Origin: Marsupella aquatica
Taxonomy: Eukaryota > Marchantiophyta
NCBI GenBank assembly: GCA_973895155.1
Contig: OZ316897.1
Span: 14,818,001-14,882,000 of the forward strand
Length of the DNA: 64,000 nucleotides
Reading direction: 5' to 3'
Both the position numbers and the translations under genes were made by a program. Below are positions 25,601 through 38,089 of this stretch, piece after piece. The notes beneath the pieces are model-generated. The model worked only from the letters and a program-made list of their open reading frames with translations. It did not search any database and was not told the origin of the DNA. The first letter of the stretch is position 1, and the number at the start of each line of letters is the position of its first letter.

Positions 25601-27344
25601 CCTAAGAAAACCATAAGAAATAATCCTTGCTTGTCCTTCGAAAGACAAGTTCACTCTTTAGGCATTTACCGGTTTGCGTGCTGACCGCTTCTACAGTAAG
25701 TGTCTGGGTAGATGTGCCGCCCAGAGGCCAAATTCGAGGAACAACCTCTATTAAACTATACTCAACAACTGAAGTGAATCTTTAAGTCCTTCGATTCCTA
25801 TCATTACCAAGTGATGTCACTTCTGCGTCATGGTGATGTCTGCTGTCCTGCATGAGCGCTAATCAAGACATCCGTGCAAGAGCAGCATTTATTTGTTCCT
25901 AAAATGAACAAAACTGAGAAATGATTACCGCATGGCTATAATTGGCCTTTGTTTCTTGGTCCATTGTCTTCTCTTCTACGCTAGTGGAGTAGTGGAGCAA
26001 CTTGTGTATAGCTGTATCATTGCGGCCGCCGTAGCAAGAAGGTTGAGCTTGAACCGAAATAACTCATTCTCGAGACTCGCTGGATTTCATCAATTTGCCC
26101 CAATTCTCATAACTATGTAACGGTGGGCCCTTCTTTCCTTTACACCAAATTCGCCATTGAAGTTCACAGTTCCGAAGTTGATGCTAGTCAACTCCTGAAC
26201 TCTCGGCTTACGACATTCTTTCCTTTTTCTTCAATTTTTGATTTACACCAAATTCACCAGTAAAGCATCTCAAAGTCCATTGTTGTTAACTCGAGAGACC
26301 TGGTTATAGACATCATCCTCATGGAACTTTGAAATAAGACTTCGTTAATTTTTTGTTCGTTGGATATATATATATATATATGCAAATGCCATGGGTACAA
26401 GGAAGCTTCACAGGCTGGGCCAGAAATCAATAAAATGTTCACTAAATAGTTAGTGTCCAATAATAGGACCAAAACTTCTTCACTTGATGCTCCATTGAGA
26501 TGCCCTAGTAATCTGATTGCTGCTTGTTGAAGTTGTGATCTCACTGCATGCATTCATAATAGATATCTTTATCTTCCAAAGCTTTCAAATTATCGTTCTA
26601 CTTGTCCAATCAGCACTTGCTATCATCCATATACACTGATTTATGTGTAATAGCCTAACTACTTGTGTCTCTGCACATGAAGGAGGCATACTCAGATTGC
26701 TCATGCTCTCCCTACTCAAAAGCATGGTTTAAATATATAAAATATTGTTACCAGAGAAATTATTGCGTGTGACCTTGGGGGTTTCATTTCCATAGAATCT
26801 GCAGATCACTGAGGACAAAGAATATATGGTACTTTCATTGATTTTAAGAAAAGACTTAGAAGCTTTTATGGAAAAATTTAGGGTCTTTTAAATCCAATTT
26901 GAAGTCTTGTAAGAACAATATGGTACTTTTAATCAAATTTTCGGAATATTCCATGAACATTTCAACTTGATAGTGTTTTTTTAATATATTTTTTCTTACA
27001 TTTGAGGGGATGGAGGACTTAAAAATGCCACAAGTGATGGTGGGCCTCTATGTAGTGAGACCCCCAAGCCTATGACTTCACTCTTTGAAGTAGGGCATCA
27101 ACGGCAACTTGGATTACAAACCCGTTCATTGCAAACTATATCATATATATTGTTGACGCTTGTTGACATCCATCTGCACTGTGCTGTGCCTAGTAAGCTC
27201 AGAGTTCATACTCTTGGCTCTACGTTTAAACTTCCCAAGTCCAACATCTGCATCATCTGCCCTTATATGTTCAGCTCATGGATTGTCAGGTGCATTTGCT
27301 CAGCCAAGTGTTAAGGATTGCTCTTAGTCTTGTGACTCAAAGGT
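25601..27344. other. Intergenic AT-rich DNA without a supported gene
   Basis: Short frames only. It includes a (TA)8 microsatellite at about 26367-26382. Confidence 0.5.
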
Positions 27345-27640
27345 TACGGCAATTAGGTTAACCTCAGTTAGGGACTTAGCTGAGGTTAGGTTAGTCGTGT
27401 GTGACCTTGCATATACCAGGGCTAGTGTAAGCCGCTGGTATGTGGTGCTTGCTCATTGTAACGGAGCAACTTGAGGAAGAGAGAGAGCTTGTGTGTTTGA
27501 CTACTCTGAAGTAAAGTTGGAGTGTTCATTTGGACGTAGTCTTGGAGAAAAGGTGAACCACGTATGAATTGTGTTGAATATGTGTGCATGTGATGAGTCA
27601 CTATCGTATCGTCATGAAGGAAGACGTCATAATTCAACAC
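27345..27640 (+). mobile_element. Degenerate copia-type LTR fragment 1
   Basis: It contains AGGTTAGGTTAGT, TCATTGTAACGGAGCAAC, TTTGGACGTAGTCTTGGAG and GTGAACCACGTATGAATTG. The last two are the 3' LTR pattern common in plant Ty1/copia elements (GTGGACGTAG...GAACCACGT). A related segment follows at 28.0-28.3 kb. No gag-pol frame lies between, so these are solo or shattered LTRs. Confidence 0.4.
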
Positions 27641-28004
27641 CAAGAGCACTCATTCCATTGAGTGTCAGTCTAAGCTTCTGCAGCCCCATCATATGCAATA
27701 ATTATAGGAGATTTAAGATGGTCTTAAGTAACAATTTACAAAAATTAGTAGAAAAACACTAAGGTCAATGTCTACCTCACAATCCACAGAAATGGAAATA
27801 TTGGGCTATTTAAGGTACGTGTTAGATGCAGTTCAAGCAAAACTGACCGATGTGCACATAGCCTGGACAGGTGCCTACAGTAACTTATGAGGGGAGAATT
27901 ATCAATATATTTGCTTTCTAAGTAATTAAATTGTTGCAGTACTTTCACATAGAAAGACAGGCTATATCTAATAAATAATCCAGTAGGTCTAGGGTTACAA
28001 TTGT

Positions 28005-28290
28005 AACCATAGTTAGGGCTAATTGTAGTCACAGACTTGGTTAGGTTAGTTATGGTACACACTATATCCCAAGTTGTGTTTGCTTGGATAGGAGGAACTC
28101 GGGTTCATTGTTACGGAGCCTATTGAGAGATAGCAAGAACTTGTATTACGGAGACTCAGTATGGCCAACGGGCCTAGAGTACAGGAAAGCTCCCATGTGT
28201 TCTCGTGGACGTAGCCACAGCTGAAGTTATGTCCACATCTCTCTCTGTGTCGACTACTTGTGCGTTGCATGATCATGTGCTTGCCATTGT
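28005..28290 (+). mobile_element. Degenerate copia-type LTR fragment 2
   Basis: It shares with the previous fragment GGTTAGGTTAGT, TTCATTGTTACGGAGC, a GAGAGATAGC stretch and CTCGTGGACGTAGCCAC. It is too diverged to set element borders. Confidence 0.4.
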
Positions 28291-29040
28291 GAATGTCATC
28301 TTTGCTCAACACAAAAGACATTTTACACTGCTTGGGAGAAGAAAGAGTGAGACTGCCGAATGATCTGGAACCAAAAATATAGCAATGTGATTCATATCCC
28401 AACAGTGTGTGCATTAGCCTTGCAAATTTGTCGTAGTATTCTTTTAGTACAATTTAATAAATCCTTTGAGTGCAAGATCTTGCTGCTTGAACCCCGATTC
28501 TTACTATGTGCTTATTCTGTTTTTAAAACTAGCAATGTGATCCCCAATGGGAGATTTTGGGTGGCTCAATGAATCTCTCAATTGAAAGTCCACACCCCGA
28601 GGTACTCAGTTCTTTTTTTCTGACCCATAGAGGGGTTTTAATTGAATTGGGAAAAATACTTTGAATGTTCTGGTGAAGAACAATAGAGGTGTTTTAATCC
28701 AATTCTGCGAATAAGAATTACAGGGGTCCTAATACCAAATTATGGGATATTCCTAGAATATTCCATAAAGTTAGGGGTGGAAAACAGTTACAAACACTAA
28801 TTTTCTTCTGTTTTAGGGTGTTTATTACTCACAAACTTTGCCTTTGATATGAGGCCTCCATCGAGTGAGGCCCCTGAGGTCCAAACTAACCCAACTTGGA
28901 CCTCAGCAGTTTATGCCCAAGTTTATATACACAGTTTACTCCCGACTTTACTATCACCTGGTTCCAACACATTTGATATCTGCAACTTATTTACCATGAG
29001 GCAAATAGCTTGAGAGAAATACTTGATGGAGTTATCCCTA
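28291..29040. other. Intergenic DNA without a supported gene
   Basis: AT-rich with no sustained frame. A degenerate duplication around GGGGTTTTAATTGAATT and GGTGTTTTAATCCAATT lies near 28,630-28,705. Confidence 0.4.
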
Positions 29041-29145
29041 AATTGAAAGTGTTACTAGATGGGCCCATGAGGTTTTGGGTAGGTTGATTGATGGTTCATT
29101 AACAGTGTGGAAGACCATGGATTTCATCAAGTAACACTCTTCATT
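29041..29145. mobile_element. Palindromic MITE-like unit, copy B
   Basis: Arms 29041-29061 and 29125-29145 match as an inverted pair with about 17 of 21 bases. The core, GGTTTTGGGTAGGTTGATTG, matches the other copies. Confidence 0.55.
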
Positions 29146-29596
29146 TTGGGGGTCCATAAGTATTTTTCTTCCAAATACTACTGCATATCTATTAAGGCAT
29201 CTCAAAACCAGTGTGGAGTAACCCCACATGGAAAAGTATGTTAGTCCATAAATCATTGACTGAGACAATAAAGTACAGGAACTAAATTGTGACAAGGGCC
29301 CAACGAAGGCAACTGGCAAAGAGTAAGTTCAATCCCAGGGCAGCCACCCAGGTAACTGATACGTAGGTGGGAGATGACGGGTTTTGGGTGCACCAAGGCC
29401 TTGCTCCCTACTCCTGGCTTCCAGCCATCTCATCCGAACAAATATACGGATGAACTGCAAAGACTTCTTTGGATCAACACACTGGCAGCATAGACAGCTT
29501 TGGCATGGGCTGAAATAGGTGGCATGGGCTGAAATAGGTCCTACAGGCAAGTAAGGAATCACAAAACAAAGAACGAGATACTTGCTTGACTTCCAT

Positions 29597-29702
29597 AATG
29601 AAAAGTGTTACTTGATGGGACCCTTGAGGTTTTGGGTACGTTCATTTAAGGTCTATCAACAATCCAAATCACTCAAGGGTCCCACAAGTGACACTTTTCA
29701 TT
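29597..29702. mobile_element. Palindromic MITE-like unit, copy C
   Basis: A 32-bp left arm (29597-29628, beginning AATGAAAAGTGTTACTTGAT) pairs with 29672-29702 with only two or three differences. Between them lies TTTTGGGTACGTTCATTTAA plus GGTCTATCAACA. This is the best-preserved copy of the family. Confidence 0.65.
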
Positions 29703-31000
29703 TTGAGGGTCCATCAATCATATACCTCAACAGAGACCGTGAGGGGAAACACACCCTACCTTGGGCTTTTTGTCCAGGGTCACTCTTTGTTGTTCCTCGA
29801 CTTTTATTGGCTCCCCATATTTTGGGTCCATAGGCACTCCCAAGGAACCTAGCTCTTAGAAGCCCTGCAAATTTGGCCAACCGCAAATTTAAGAAGTTCC
29901 AATTAGCCCGAATATACATAGTGAATCTATTGTTTTCCCAACGTGATATCTACATTCCTACTAATGTGGAAAGATAGGGCTACATTCAAAACCTGAATTT
30001 TATACAAAAAGGATGGCAAATCATTAAGAAAGCAGAGCACAATTGAGAAAAGGAAAAAGAAAAAGTGGCAAATGAAGGAGAAACAAAGAACCGCAACTTG
30101 CAGCTGTCAGAATTCAAATTTATTCGCCCCTGATAGAGGGGCACCCTGCTTGCACGATCCTTTGCAAAAGCTACTGTACACAGGGGAGGAAGAAAAAAAA
30201 GGACTCCTACGCTCAGATAAAAGGTGGACACCTTCCTACAATCTAGACAGCCACGCAAGTTTCGAAAGGCATTGTTTTATGAAAGCCTGCAATACTAGAG
30301 GAAAAAGGGCAAACCATAAAAGATGACAACACGAATTTGGTATGAAAGGGGAAAAGCATAGCTGCAACAAAACTGACACCATTCTGTCAGAAGACAAAAT
30401 AATTCGTCCTGGAATCCACCTTTTTCTTGTTTTTTCTGTTTTTATGGAAACCCAGGAATCAAACTTGTATGACCGAATGGTATTTTTAAAGGGGGTTGAA
30501 AAGCCCGGAATGAAACTTTCCTGACCGAATGAAACAGACGTAGAGCGGAAGAGGCCAAAACATCCCACAGGGGACGAGGCCAAGACAATTGTTCTTTGGT
30601 TTGACATGGAAATCCAGATTAAAGAATATTGTTCTGGGAAGTGGCTTCAGTCTTAGGTCCTCCTGGACATATTCCCCTTTGTGACCATCTTCTGCCATTT
30701 TACCCCCGAGCTTTACCTGTGTACAATCAAGTTTGGCTGTAGTTCCTTTGCTTTGTATGGAACTGCCTGGCTCGTTCATCTTCCTGGGTTTCCTTGTTTT
30801 GTCACCTTTTCTGGGTCTCCTACCTTTGAGATCTTGTCTCACAATTTGGCACTATTCGCTCTTTGGCAGTGTCTTATATACCAGGAATATATACCACCTG
30901 GAACATAATAGCCACTGTGAATGCAAGTAAGATGAACATCAACTAACTGAAGAAAAGTAACACATTAAATTTATGATGGATTGTAATCAGCATTTTTTTA
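29703..31000. other. Intergenic DNA without a supported gene
   Basis: Several overlapping frames of about 100 codons occur near 30.2-30.9 kb on both strands. None shows a recognisable domain or conserved motif, so I do not call them. Confidence 0.4.
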
Positions 31001-31262
31001 GTGGCAAAATTTTGCCAAATTTCACCTCCCCAAAAAGCTTCAGTCACTTTTGGCACAAATTTGTTAGTATTTTTCTGTCTCATTAGCTAGTGTCCCACCT
31101 ATCACAGGCCCCATTAGCTAGAATCTAACAGTCATCCTCAAATCTAGGGATATCTGATAGTCAGGAAAATTATCAGATAAGGAATATTTTGAGTATCTTC
31201 TCCTTCACACTGGACATTTGCCACTCTGGCAAAAAAGTATAAACCTTAAAAATTAGGCTCCT
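31001..31262 (+). repeat. Dispersed repeat family 2, copy at 31 kb
   Basis: Same ordered blocks as at 24.7 kb: GTGGCAAAATTTTGCCAAAT, AGTGTCCCACCTATCACAGG, AGCTAGAATCTAACAGTCAT, CAAATCTAGGGATATC, and a final GCCACTCTGGCAAA. Confidence 0.6.
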
Positions 31263-32947
31263 AGCAAAAAAGGATCTGTAAGATCAATTAATCTGGACAC
31301 CGAATTGAATTGAAGGAATTCCAGAAATGACTGTCGTCCATGTGGGAGGACACATGAACAATGATTATTTGGTTGTTCGTTGCAGAAGGTTGCGGGAGGG
31401 CCCAGGTGTGACTTAGACTGAGAGCAGCAGATTCAGATTACCCTGTTCTAAATCGAGCTCTCATTGAAAATGGTTGACCTCTCATAAAAGTCACTCAACT
31501 GAGGTGCGTAAAATGTCCATTATGATTGAGTAAAGAAAGACTTTCTTTTTGCCTTCAAGATCCAGTTTCATTGACATAAGGAACAGCCTACAAGAGAGAA
31601 ATACAAATGAGCAATGAAATCATTCTTAGTACTATAGCTCTTAAAAGGAAGGTATGCATCAAGTGTCCTCTTCTAACTTGGTGATTTGAATGTTTGCATG
31701 TTTTTGTCACTTAGACCATTAAGTGGAAGTCTGTCAACTTTGAATATCTACTAAGATTATCTTGTGAGGCCACTGACATAGTAAGACATTAGCCAAACGG
31801 CTAATGTATATGGGAGTAGAAGAGCTTTGTACTTCTTAATACCTGGAGAAAACAAAGCATAAAATCAAACCCCACTCAAGCTTGGTTTCCCTTTTGAAGT
31901 TGAAGGCTAATATTGAGGCTTGCATTTACCATGCACTGAGCTCCCATGGTATACTTCACTTGTAGATCCCTCTTATAGTTGTCACTTTCTATTTCTGTAG
32001 ATAGTTATATCCCTTGCTAGCCTGGCCCAAGGGTTATGAGATTTTGGCACCAGTGGCTATTTTGTCTTGAGTACGTGTTATCCAATGTAGGCACAATTTT
32101 CAGGTAAAAATTGAAACAAAATCACACCTGGGGGATTATTCATTAATCCACGGGCACTTGAAAGCAATGGCTATCACCCCATCCTGCTCACCACCCTTGG
32201 TGTTTATATCCCAATTTGATCTAAATTGCTGCAATTCGTCAAAGCCAACAGACCAGTGATTGTCACTGCCTCCCACCCGGTTAATTTGCTCGTCATCCCA
32301 TTCCTTTTGTGCTTCCTGCATATGTTAATTTTGAATTTGACCTCCACTTCAAGTCCAACAATGGCATCTTCCGGCAATCTTCTTCCAATCCGGATCCAAT
32401 TGTTGGGATGTCAATGTGATGTTTTTTGAAGTGCTCAAATGTTCCAACTTGCTGTGTCCACCAGCAGATAGTTTGCACATCCAGACTGTGACAAACAGTG
32501 TGGTGGATTGATGGCACTGTGAGGCCTGAGTTTTAAGAACTGTAAAGATCAAGTTGGGTGGGGATAGGACCAAGGCAATCCCCGCCGAAATGTCATGCTG
32601 GGCTCCCTATCCACCCCAAAAGTGGGCGCAAAATACCAAACCCCTTGGGGCTATGGGTCACTCTACACAATTTACCCCACGCCAGAAGGATCAGGGGAGG
32701 GCATCCTAAAATTTCATAGCTACTGAAGGATGATGATTTTTGGCCTTAGACAAATGGCCATAGCTTTTTTCACAGGGTCAAATGTTAAAGGTTTTTTCTC
32801 TAGCCTCTTGTAATGACTTATGGTCATGACATATGACCAATCTTTATGGTAAAAATCTATGCATCATGACTTTTGTAGTCCATAGTTTTTTCTCTCTATA
32901 ACCTTAACTACTAACTTAAGGTCCATCAAATTTTGAGGAAAGATTAC
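31263..32947. other. Intergenic DNA without a supported gene
   Basis: AT-rich to balanced DNA with only short random frames. No RNA gene or bounded repeat was identified. Confidence 0.4.
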
Positions 32948-33095
32948 TTGATGGACCCCTAAATTTAAAAGTGTTACTTGACCGATCCAATGTGGTACCA
33001 CAAGGTTCTAGTTATGTTGATTGAAGGTCCATCAACGGTCTAGATCACTCATGGGGTCCATGAAATAAAAATAATTCATTTTGGGGTTCCATCAA
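32948..33095. mobile_element. Palindromic MITE-like unit, copy D
   Basis: Ends TTGATGGACCCCTAAAT and ATTTTGGGGTTCCATCAA are inverted copies. Inside are AAAGTGTTACTTGA and GTTGATTGAAGGTCCATCAA, as in the other copies. The outer TTGATGGACC terminus seen here probably marks the true TIR of the family. Confidence 0.6.
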
Positions 33096-33792
33096 ATAGG
33101 GTGTCTCAAATCTCTTATTTCTACCTCTGGTCGTCAGTGGTCAAAGGCAAATTCCCACATAAAAAGAGTGTCCGCGGCGCACTCCTGGTTGGTAATGGTA
33201 ACAAGTTTTTTTTCTGAAATTGAGACGGGCTAGTATATCTCTGAATTTGGGGGTTTTTATTTTCTTGAATGGAGCACTTTACCCATCAGAAAAATGAAAC
33301 CCAATAAAACAGTGAATAACCGGCCAGACCCACAAAAGAGTCAAGGACCCATAACCACTCTAAAAAGACCCAGACACATCCAGCCAACAGGGCAAAGGAC
33401 CCCCTAAATAGAGCACTGTGGTTACAACAAGTACTCGAGAGTGGAGTCGATCTGCATGGCCTCATATACTCCCTACGGGAATGAAAATATGAAATAGAAA
33501 GCGCTGTTCAGGCTCTTACGGGAACGAAGGAGAAAGCGCCGCGATACAGTACCAGTAGTGTAGTAATAAGGAGTGATCGCATTTTCCAAACGGAAAAGCA
33601 GGATTACCGCCGGTGCAGTACCTCTTGCCGCCGGTGCCCGGTCATTCGCGTGGGCCCACTCGGGGTTGACCCGGTTGACATGTAGGTACGGCGCCGCCCG
33701 TGGACCGCTTTCTGTCTCCGTCCCGCATTATTTTGGATTTCGCGGCAGCCGCGTTTCCGGCCTGCCCGTGCCCCGTCCCCCGTGCCGCGCTC

Positions 33793-33819
33793 AGTAGTAG
33801 TAGTAGTAGTAGTAGTAGT
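33793..33819. repeat. (AGT)9 microsatellite
   Basis: Nine uninterrupted AGT units lie just before the satellite array, in a GC-rich block (33.55-33.84 kb) that has no convincing gene. Confidence 0.9.
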
Positions 33820-33838
33820 GCAGTGAACTTGCCGGAGT

Positions 33839-34443
33839 GCCGGATATCAAAATACTTCTCGAGGGTCACACGAAGAGGACTAGAATAATCATTCGTTACT
33901 GTTTTAACTTTTCTGCCACAAGCTGCCGGATATAAAAATACTTCTCGAGATTCACACGAGGAGGACTAGCGTAATCAATCGTTAAGGTATTTGTTTTTTC
34001 GTTTTTCGCCACAAGCTGCCGGATATAAAAATACTTTGTCTAGGGTCATACAAAGAGGACTAGTGTAATCAATAAGGTTTTCCAATTTTCGCCAAAAATA
34101 GCCGGATATAAAAATACATCTCGAGTGTCACGTGAAGAGTACTAGAATAATCAATCGTTATTGTTTTTACTTTTTTGCCACAATCTGCCGGATATAAAAA
34201 TACATCTCGAAGGTGACACGAAGGGGACTAACGTAATCAATCGTTAAGGTGTTTGTTTTTCCTTTCTCGCCACAATCTGCCGGATATAAAAATACAGTAC
34301 TTGTCTAGGGTCACACAAAGAGGACTAGCTCAATCAACAAGGTTTTTCAATTTTCTCCAGGACTAGCCGGATATGAAAATACATTTCGACGGTAAAAGGG
34401 AGAGTACCAGCTGAAGATCGTTAAGGTTTTTACTTTTCGCCAC
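33839..34443 (+). repeat. Seven-copy ~88-bp satellite with three-monomer higher-order pattern
   Basis: Monomers begin GCCGGATAT at 33839, 33925, 34018, 34101, 34187, 34279 and 34366 (spacings 86, 93, 83, 86, 92, 87). Each holds AAAATAC, TCGAG or TCTAG, a TCACRCGAAG-like block, GGACTA and AATCAATCGTTA. Monomers 1 and 4, 2 and 5, and 3 and 6 match each other best. For example, only 3 and 6 carry TTGTCTAGGGTCA. The array is therefore two copies of a three-monomer unit of about 262-265 bp plus a seventh monomer. Confidence 0.8.
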
Positions 34444-35255
34444 TGGGGACAATGTCACTTTCTCTAAAGGAGATGATGCTAGGAATAGTTTTATCTGATT
34501 TTCCTACACTTTCAGTCAGTCGTCTCCCTAGATTTAAGGATGACTGTTAGATGCTGGAAAATGGAGTCTGTGGCTAGATGAGAACTGGCTAGTTTGGGAA
34601 AAAATCTAGCAAAAGTTGCCAAAACTTTTTGAAGCGGTGGAATCTGGCTTTAAAATAATACTTAAATTTGCAAGGTTTTTTCTTTCTGACCAGAATGCCA
34701 CCTTGTATAAAGCAGAAGATCCTAGAAAATATATTTTTTATCTAGTTTTCTACCTGTAATTTCTGGCTACTAGATCTCTCTATATTTAAGAATATCATTT
34801 GATTTTGACTAACAAGGTTTGTGGCAGGGTGGGAGACTGGCTAATATAGAGTGAAAAACCGATTGACACAGTACCGTAATGGTCTCCAGTTCCAATTAAA
34901 CCAACTGCAACCTTTCCATTAATTATATTGTCCAGATTTAGTTTTCATTTGGAGTGACTAGAAAGAAAACAAAGGGCCGTATGGTATATACTTTTTAAGG
35001 TTTTTTTACTTTTAGTCAGTGTGGCAAATGTTTTTTTCTCTAAGGGAAAATATTTTAGGAATATTTTTTATCAAAATTTACTGAAATAAATTGTGGCCAT
35101 CAGATATCCCTAGATTTAAAGAGTACTGTTAAATTCTGGCTAATGGGATCTATGATTTGGTGAAAGAGTGGCTAATGGTGTGAAAAAAAGCTAGCTAATA
35201 TTAGCCAGAAATGACCAAATGTTTTCGGGGAGATGAATTTGGCTAAACTTTGCAC
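34437..35255 (-). repeat. Dispersed repeat family 2, three inverted copies
   Basis: Complement-strand copies lie at about 34437-34665, 34671-34865 and 35016-35255, abutting the satellite. The last reads back as GTTTAGCCAAATTCATCTCC and TTAGCCACTCTTTCACC. The clustered three-copy arrangement mirrors that at 24.7-25.6 kb. Confidence 0.55.
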
Positions 35256-37554
35256 TTAAAAAAACCTGTGGTACGGCAGGTAATTCTTGAAAATCCAACC
35301 GGAGCCCTTCAACTTATTATACTATTCGGACTTAATCTCACAGTGAAATACAAAATGGACTCAACGTACTCTAAACACACTCGAAGAAAGAACCAGAGGG
35401 AGAAAATCTTCCTTACGCGGTCATCTGCCAGCGACCAGTACAAAGGAGAAAAGTCATCAAATACCTACCTATGTAAGCAGAGTAATGGCTGCACCTGACT
35501 TTATGTTGATATTTATGTGTCAGGAACTCATGAGAAAAAGTACATCCCAAAGCAAGCCTCTAAATAATGGACCTTAGCGAATTTTGGATTAATCGATGCC
35601 CTTGTTCCATCTCAGAACCTTTTTTTCGTCCGAAACTACTGTGCTCGTTACCGTGAAGGAGGAAAATATAGACCCAAAAGAAGCCAGAATATATGGACCT
35701 TCAGGGTCTCAAAATTACCCAGATAAAGTCCAGAGAGTCATGGCTGTGTGGTAGCTTATTTGAGTTGACCATTGATCTAAAATTCAAATGTTCTATTTTC
35801 ATGAGGTTTCACAGATTTCACCTATTAACAAAATAAAATAAAATAATTATCCAGATAAACTCAGGCAACCTGCATAGACCTCAAAACTTTGTCTCAGATG
35901 ATACATATTACACCGGAGAGACACCAGAACAAAACAAAATAGACATCATTAGAAATTTGTAGCCTCAATTAGTAATGAACGTTGGCGTTATTAGTTTGGT
36001 TGAAAAATGGAAAGCTTTTTCTAAGGCTCAATTAAGGAGCTGAAGAACACCCATCTTATTGAATGGAATATTCAGGTAGTCACTGAAGGGATGATTGTTT
36101 TAAGCAAACAGTTATGGAAACTGGAAGGGTGTCAGCTTTTTCAATACACATATAAATATACATTGCTAACAAAAACAACAACAGTGCATATGCATAGTAT
36201 TAGTAATATATTTTCAGAGGTGGCCTGCAATAAAGTTTCCGATTCTAAAAGAATGAAAAAGTTCAGTTTCTGTCGGGGCTTAGCTGTTTCTGTTATTACT
36301 TTTCATCACTAAAGGTGCCTGCACAACAAAACAAAAAAGTTTGGAAAAATATATGATATGAGTTGGATGTTTTTAAGAGATGTTACCGAATCAGAGTTCT
36401 CTAGAGTTTCTTTATTTCTCAATTGATGTGAATAACAATTTTGCTATGTGCTTATCACATCATGGATATTTTGAAGGATCTGGTAATCACACAAATGAGC
36501 ATGAATACCCGAGCTTTGCTGGAAAATTGCTGGTGAGATCCACATTGCCAGTGCAAAAGCATAATGAGCCCCCAAGTCACCCCAAATCTGGTTGCACCCA
36601 GATCTTTCATATATACCATCTTCTGTTTTATGCCCCTTAATCATTTACCCCACTCATAGTTATGGCTTTGATACTTATTGGTACGAATGACCATATTCCA
36701 ATGTTTAGTAGATCTATGTGCTAGTTCCCACCCATTAGGTCAAGACCATTTAGGTCTCTAAAATTCCAGGCACTTGATCTCAGCACTGTAGGTGTTGCTC
36801 ACAATAGGCTGGTAGACTAGGACAACCCTAAGCAGGCTCTCGTTGAAAATATATTGGGGTTCATGTTTTTGGTGATTTTTCACACAGAGTTTAAACAGGT
36901 TGCAGCCAGGCATGAGGCAATGAACACTAAGATTTCCTCAAAGACAGCTCACCAATTTAACCTATCATGCTCAATTGAGAAGGTCAGAGCAGTCCCGACC
37001 AATCTTTCTTGGGCCCAAGCACAACAGCAAGGGTTTGGTTGTTATATCAGCTCACAATTAGGGCAGGATCAGTGCAACCAAATAGATGGATGGTACAAAA
37101 TACAATTTAAGATCTCTGTCTTCAGAAAATTTGTGACTACCGCCTGGACCAATGGGAACTCTCCCACATGGTCTCAAACAAAGATAGCTGGTCACTCTTT
37201 CTCCCTCTTTAAAAGTTGATTACTAACCAAATAAGTAGACAAATGGAATCTCACGTAGGCAACATATATCGATCTTGGGCATGTGATTGTCTTAATTACA
37301 CTACATGGCAAAGCCTCTGGCTCAAATACAGAGTTATCAAGGAATCTAGTTATCTCTATCTAGCTAGTCTTGTTTAACGGAAATGCCACCAATTTCTTGG
37401 ATATGTTTAACTTCACCACGATTGCTGAAGAAAAGTAGTGCCTACATTGGCATGAATTGTTGAAACCAACTATCATACGCTCTTGTCATATGTAGTATAT
37501 AAAATCTGGATATGAATGTTTTATGTTATTAAAACATGCTTTCCCAAAGAGGCA

Positions 37555-37610
37555 TGGCTCTATGTGGAAACTCTCTTGAGTAGTGAGTCATAGGTCTTGG
37601 GTTCAAATGC
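37555..37610 (+). repeat. Possible tRNA-derived SINE head (A/B boxes)
   Basis: TGGCTCTATGTGG near 37555 resembles a polymerase III A box, and GGTTCAAATGC at 37600-37610 resembles a B box, at suitable spacing. It does not fold as a tRNA by eye and no second copy was found, so this is weak. Confidence 0.25.
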
Positions 37611-38089
37611 AATGAGGGACTCTTCCCTTTCTGTGGGGTTTCACAGATATCCCCTTAAACTTCTAACAAAGAAGAAGCATGGTTGTCATCAGATTGCTTG
37701 TATTGCTAACCATGCACAAGTCATTGGTGAGAACTTAATTTCTTGTTTTAAGAGATTCAAACTTCAAACACACACTTGTGAAGTGTTAGGATTATTTACA
37801 GTAGCTTCTAACTACATTGCCACTGAAATTGTTCTAATTTACAATATTGTCAATCCCACCTTGGTTACTTTATTGAACTTGTTATTATTAATATACAAAA
37901 CTGTGAAATATTTGTAAATACAAAAACCATGCCAGGTTTATGAATATAAGTAACTTTAGTGGCAAAATAATTAAAAGTTGTTATTTACAAAGGCAATTGA
38001 GACTTTTCTCACCAACCCAAAACTGGAGGACCACTTTTGCTTCTAAAGATAACCCTGAACCAAATGTTCTGAAAGGAACTACAATAAAT

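Noticed and set aside
29300-29345. GTTCAATCCC resembling a tRNA T-loop
   Set aside because: The surrounding sequence does not form a tRNA and no A box is at the right distance.
30236-30842. Overlapping minus-strand frames of 118-123 codons
   Set aside because: No family resemblance and equally long frames on the other strand.
33573-33888. GC-rich block with overlapping frames of 62-75 codons
   Set aside because: Frames on both strands run through the AGT microsatellite (poly-Ser/Leu) and carry no domain.
36854-37219. 121-codon forward frame
   Set aside because: No recognisable motif; AT-rich intergenic setting with similar-length chance frames nearby.
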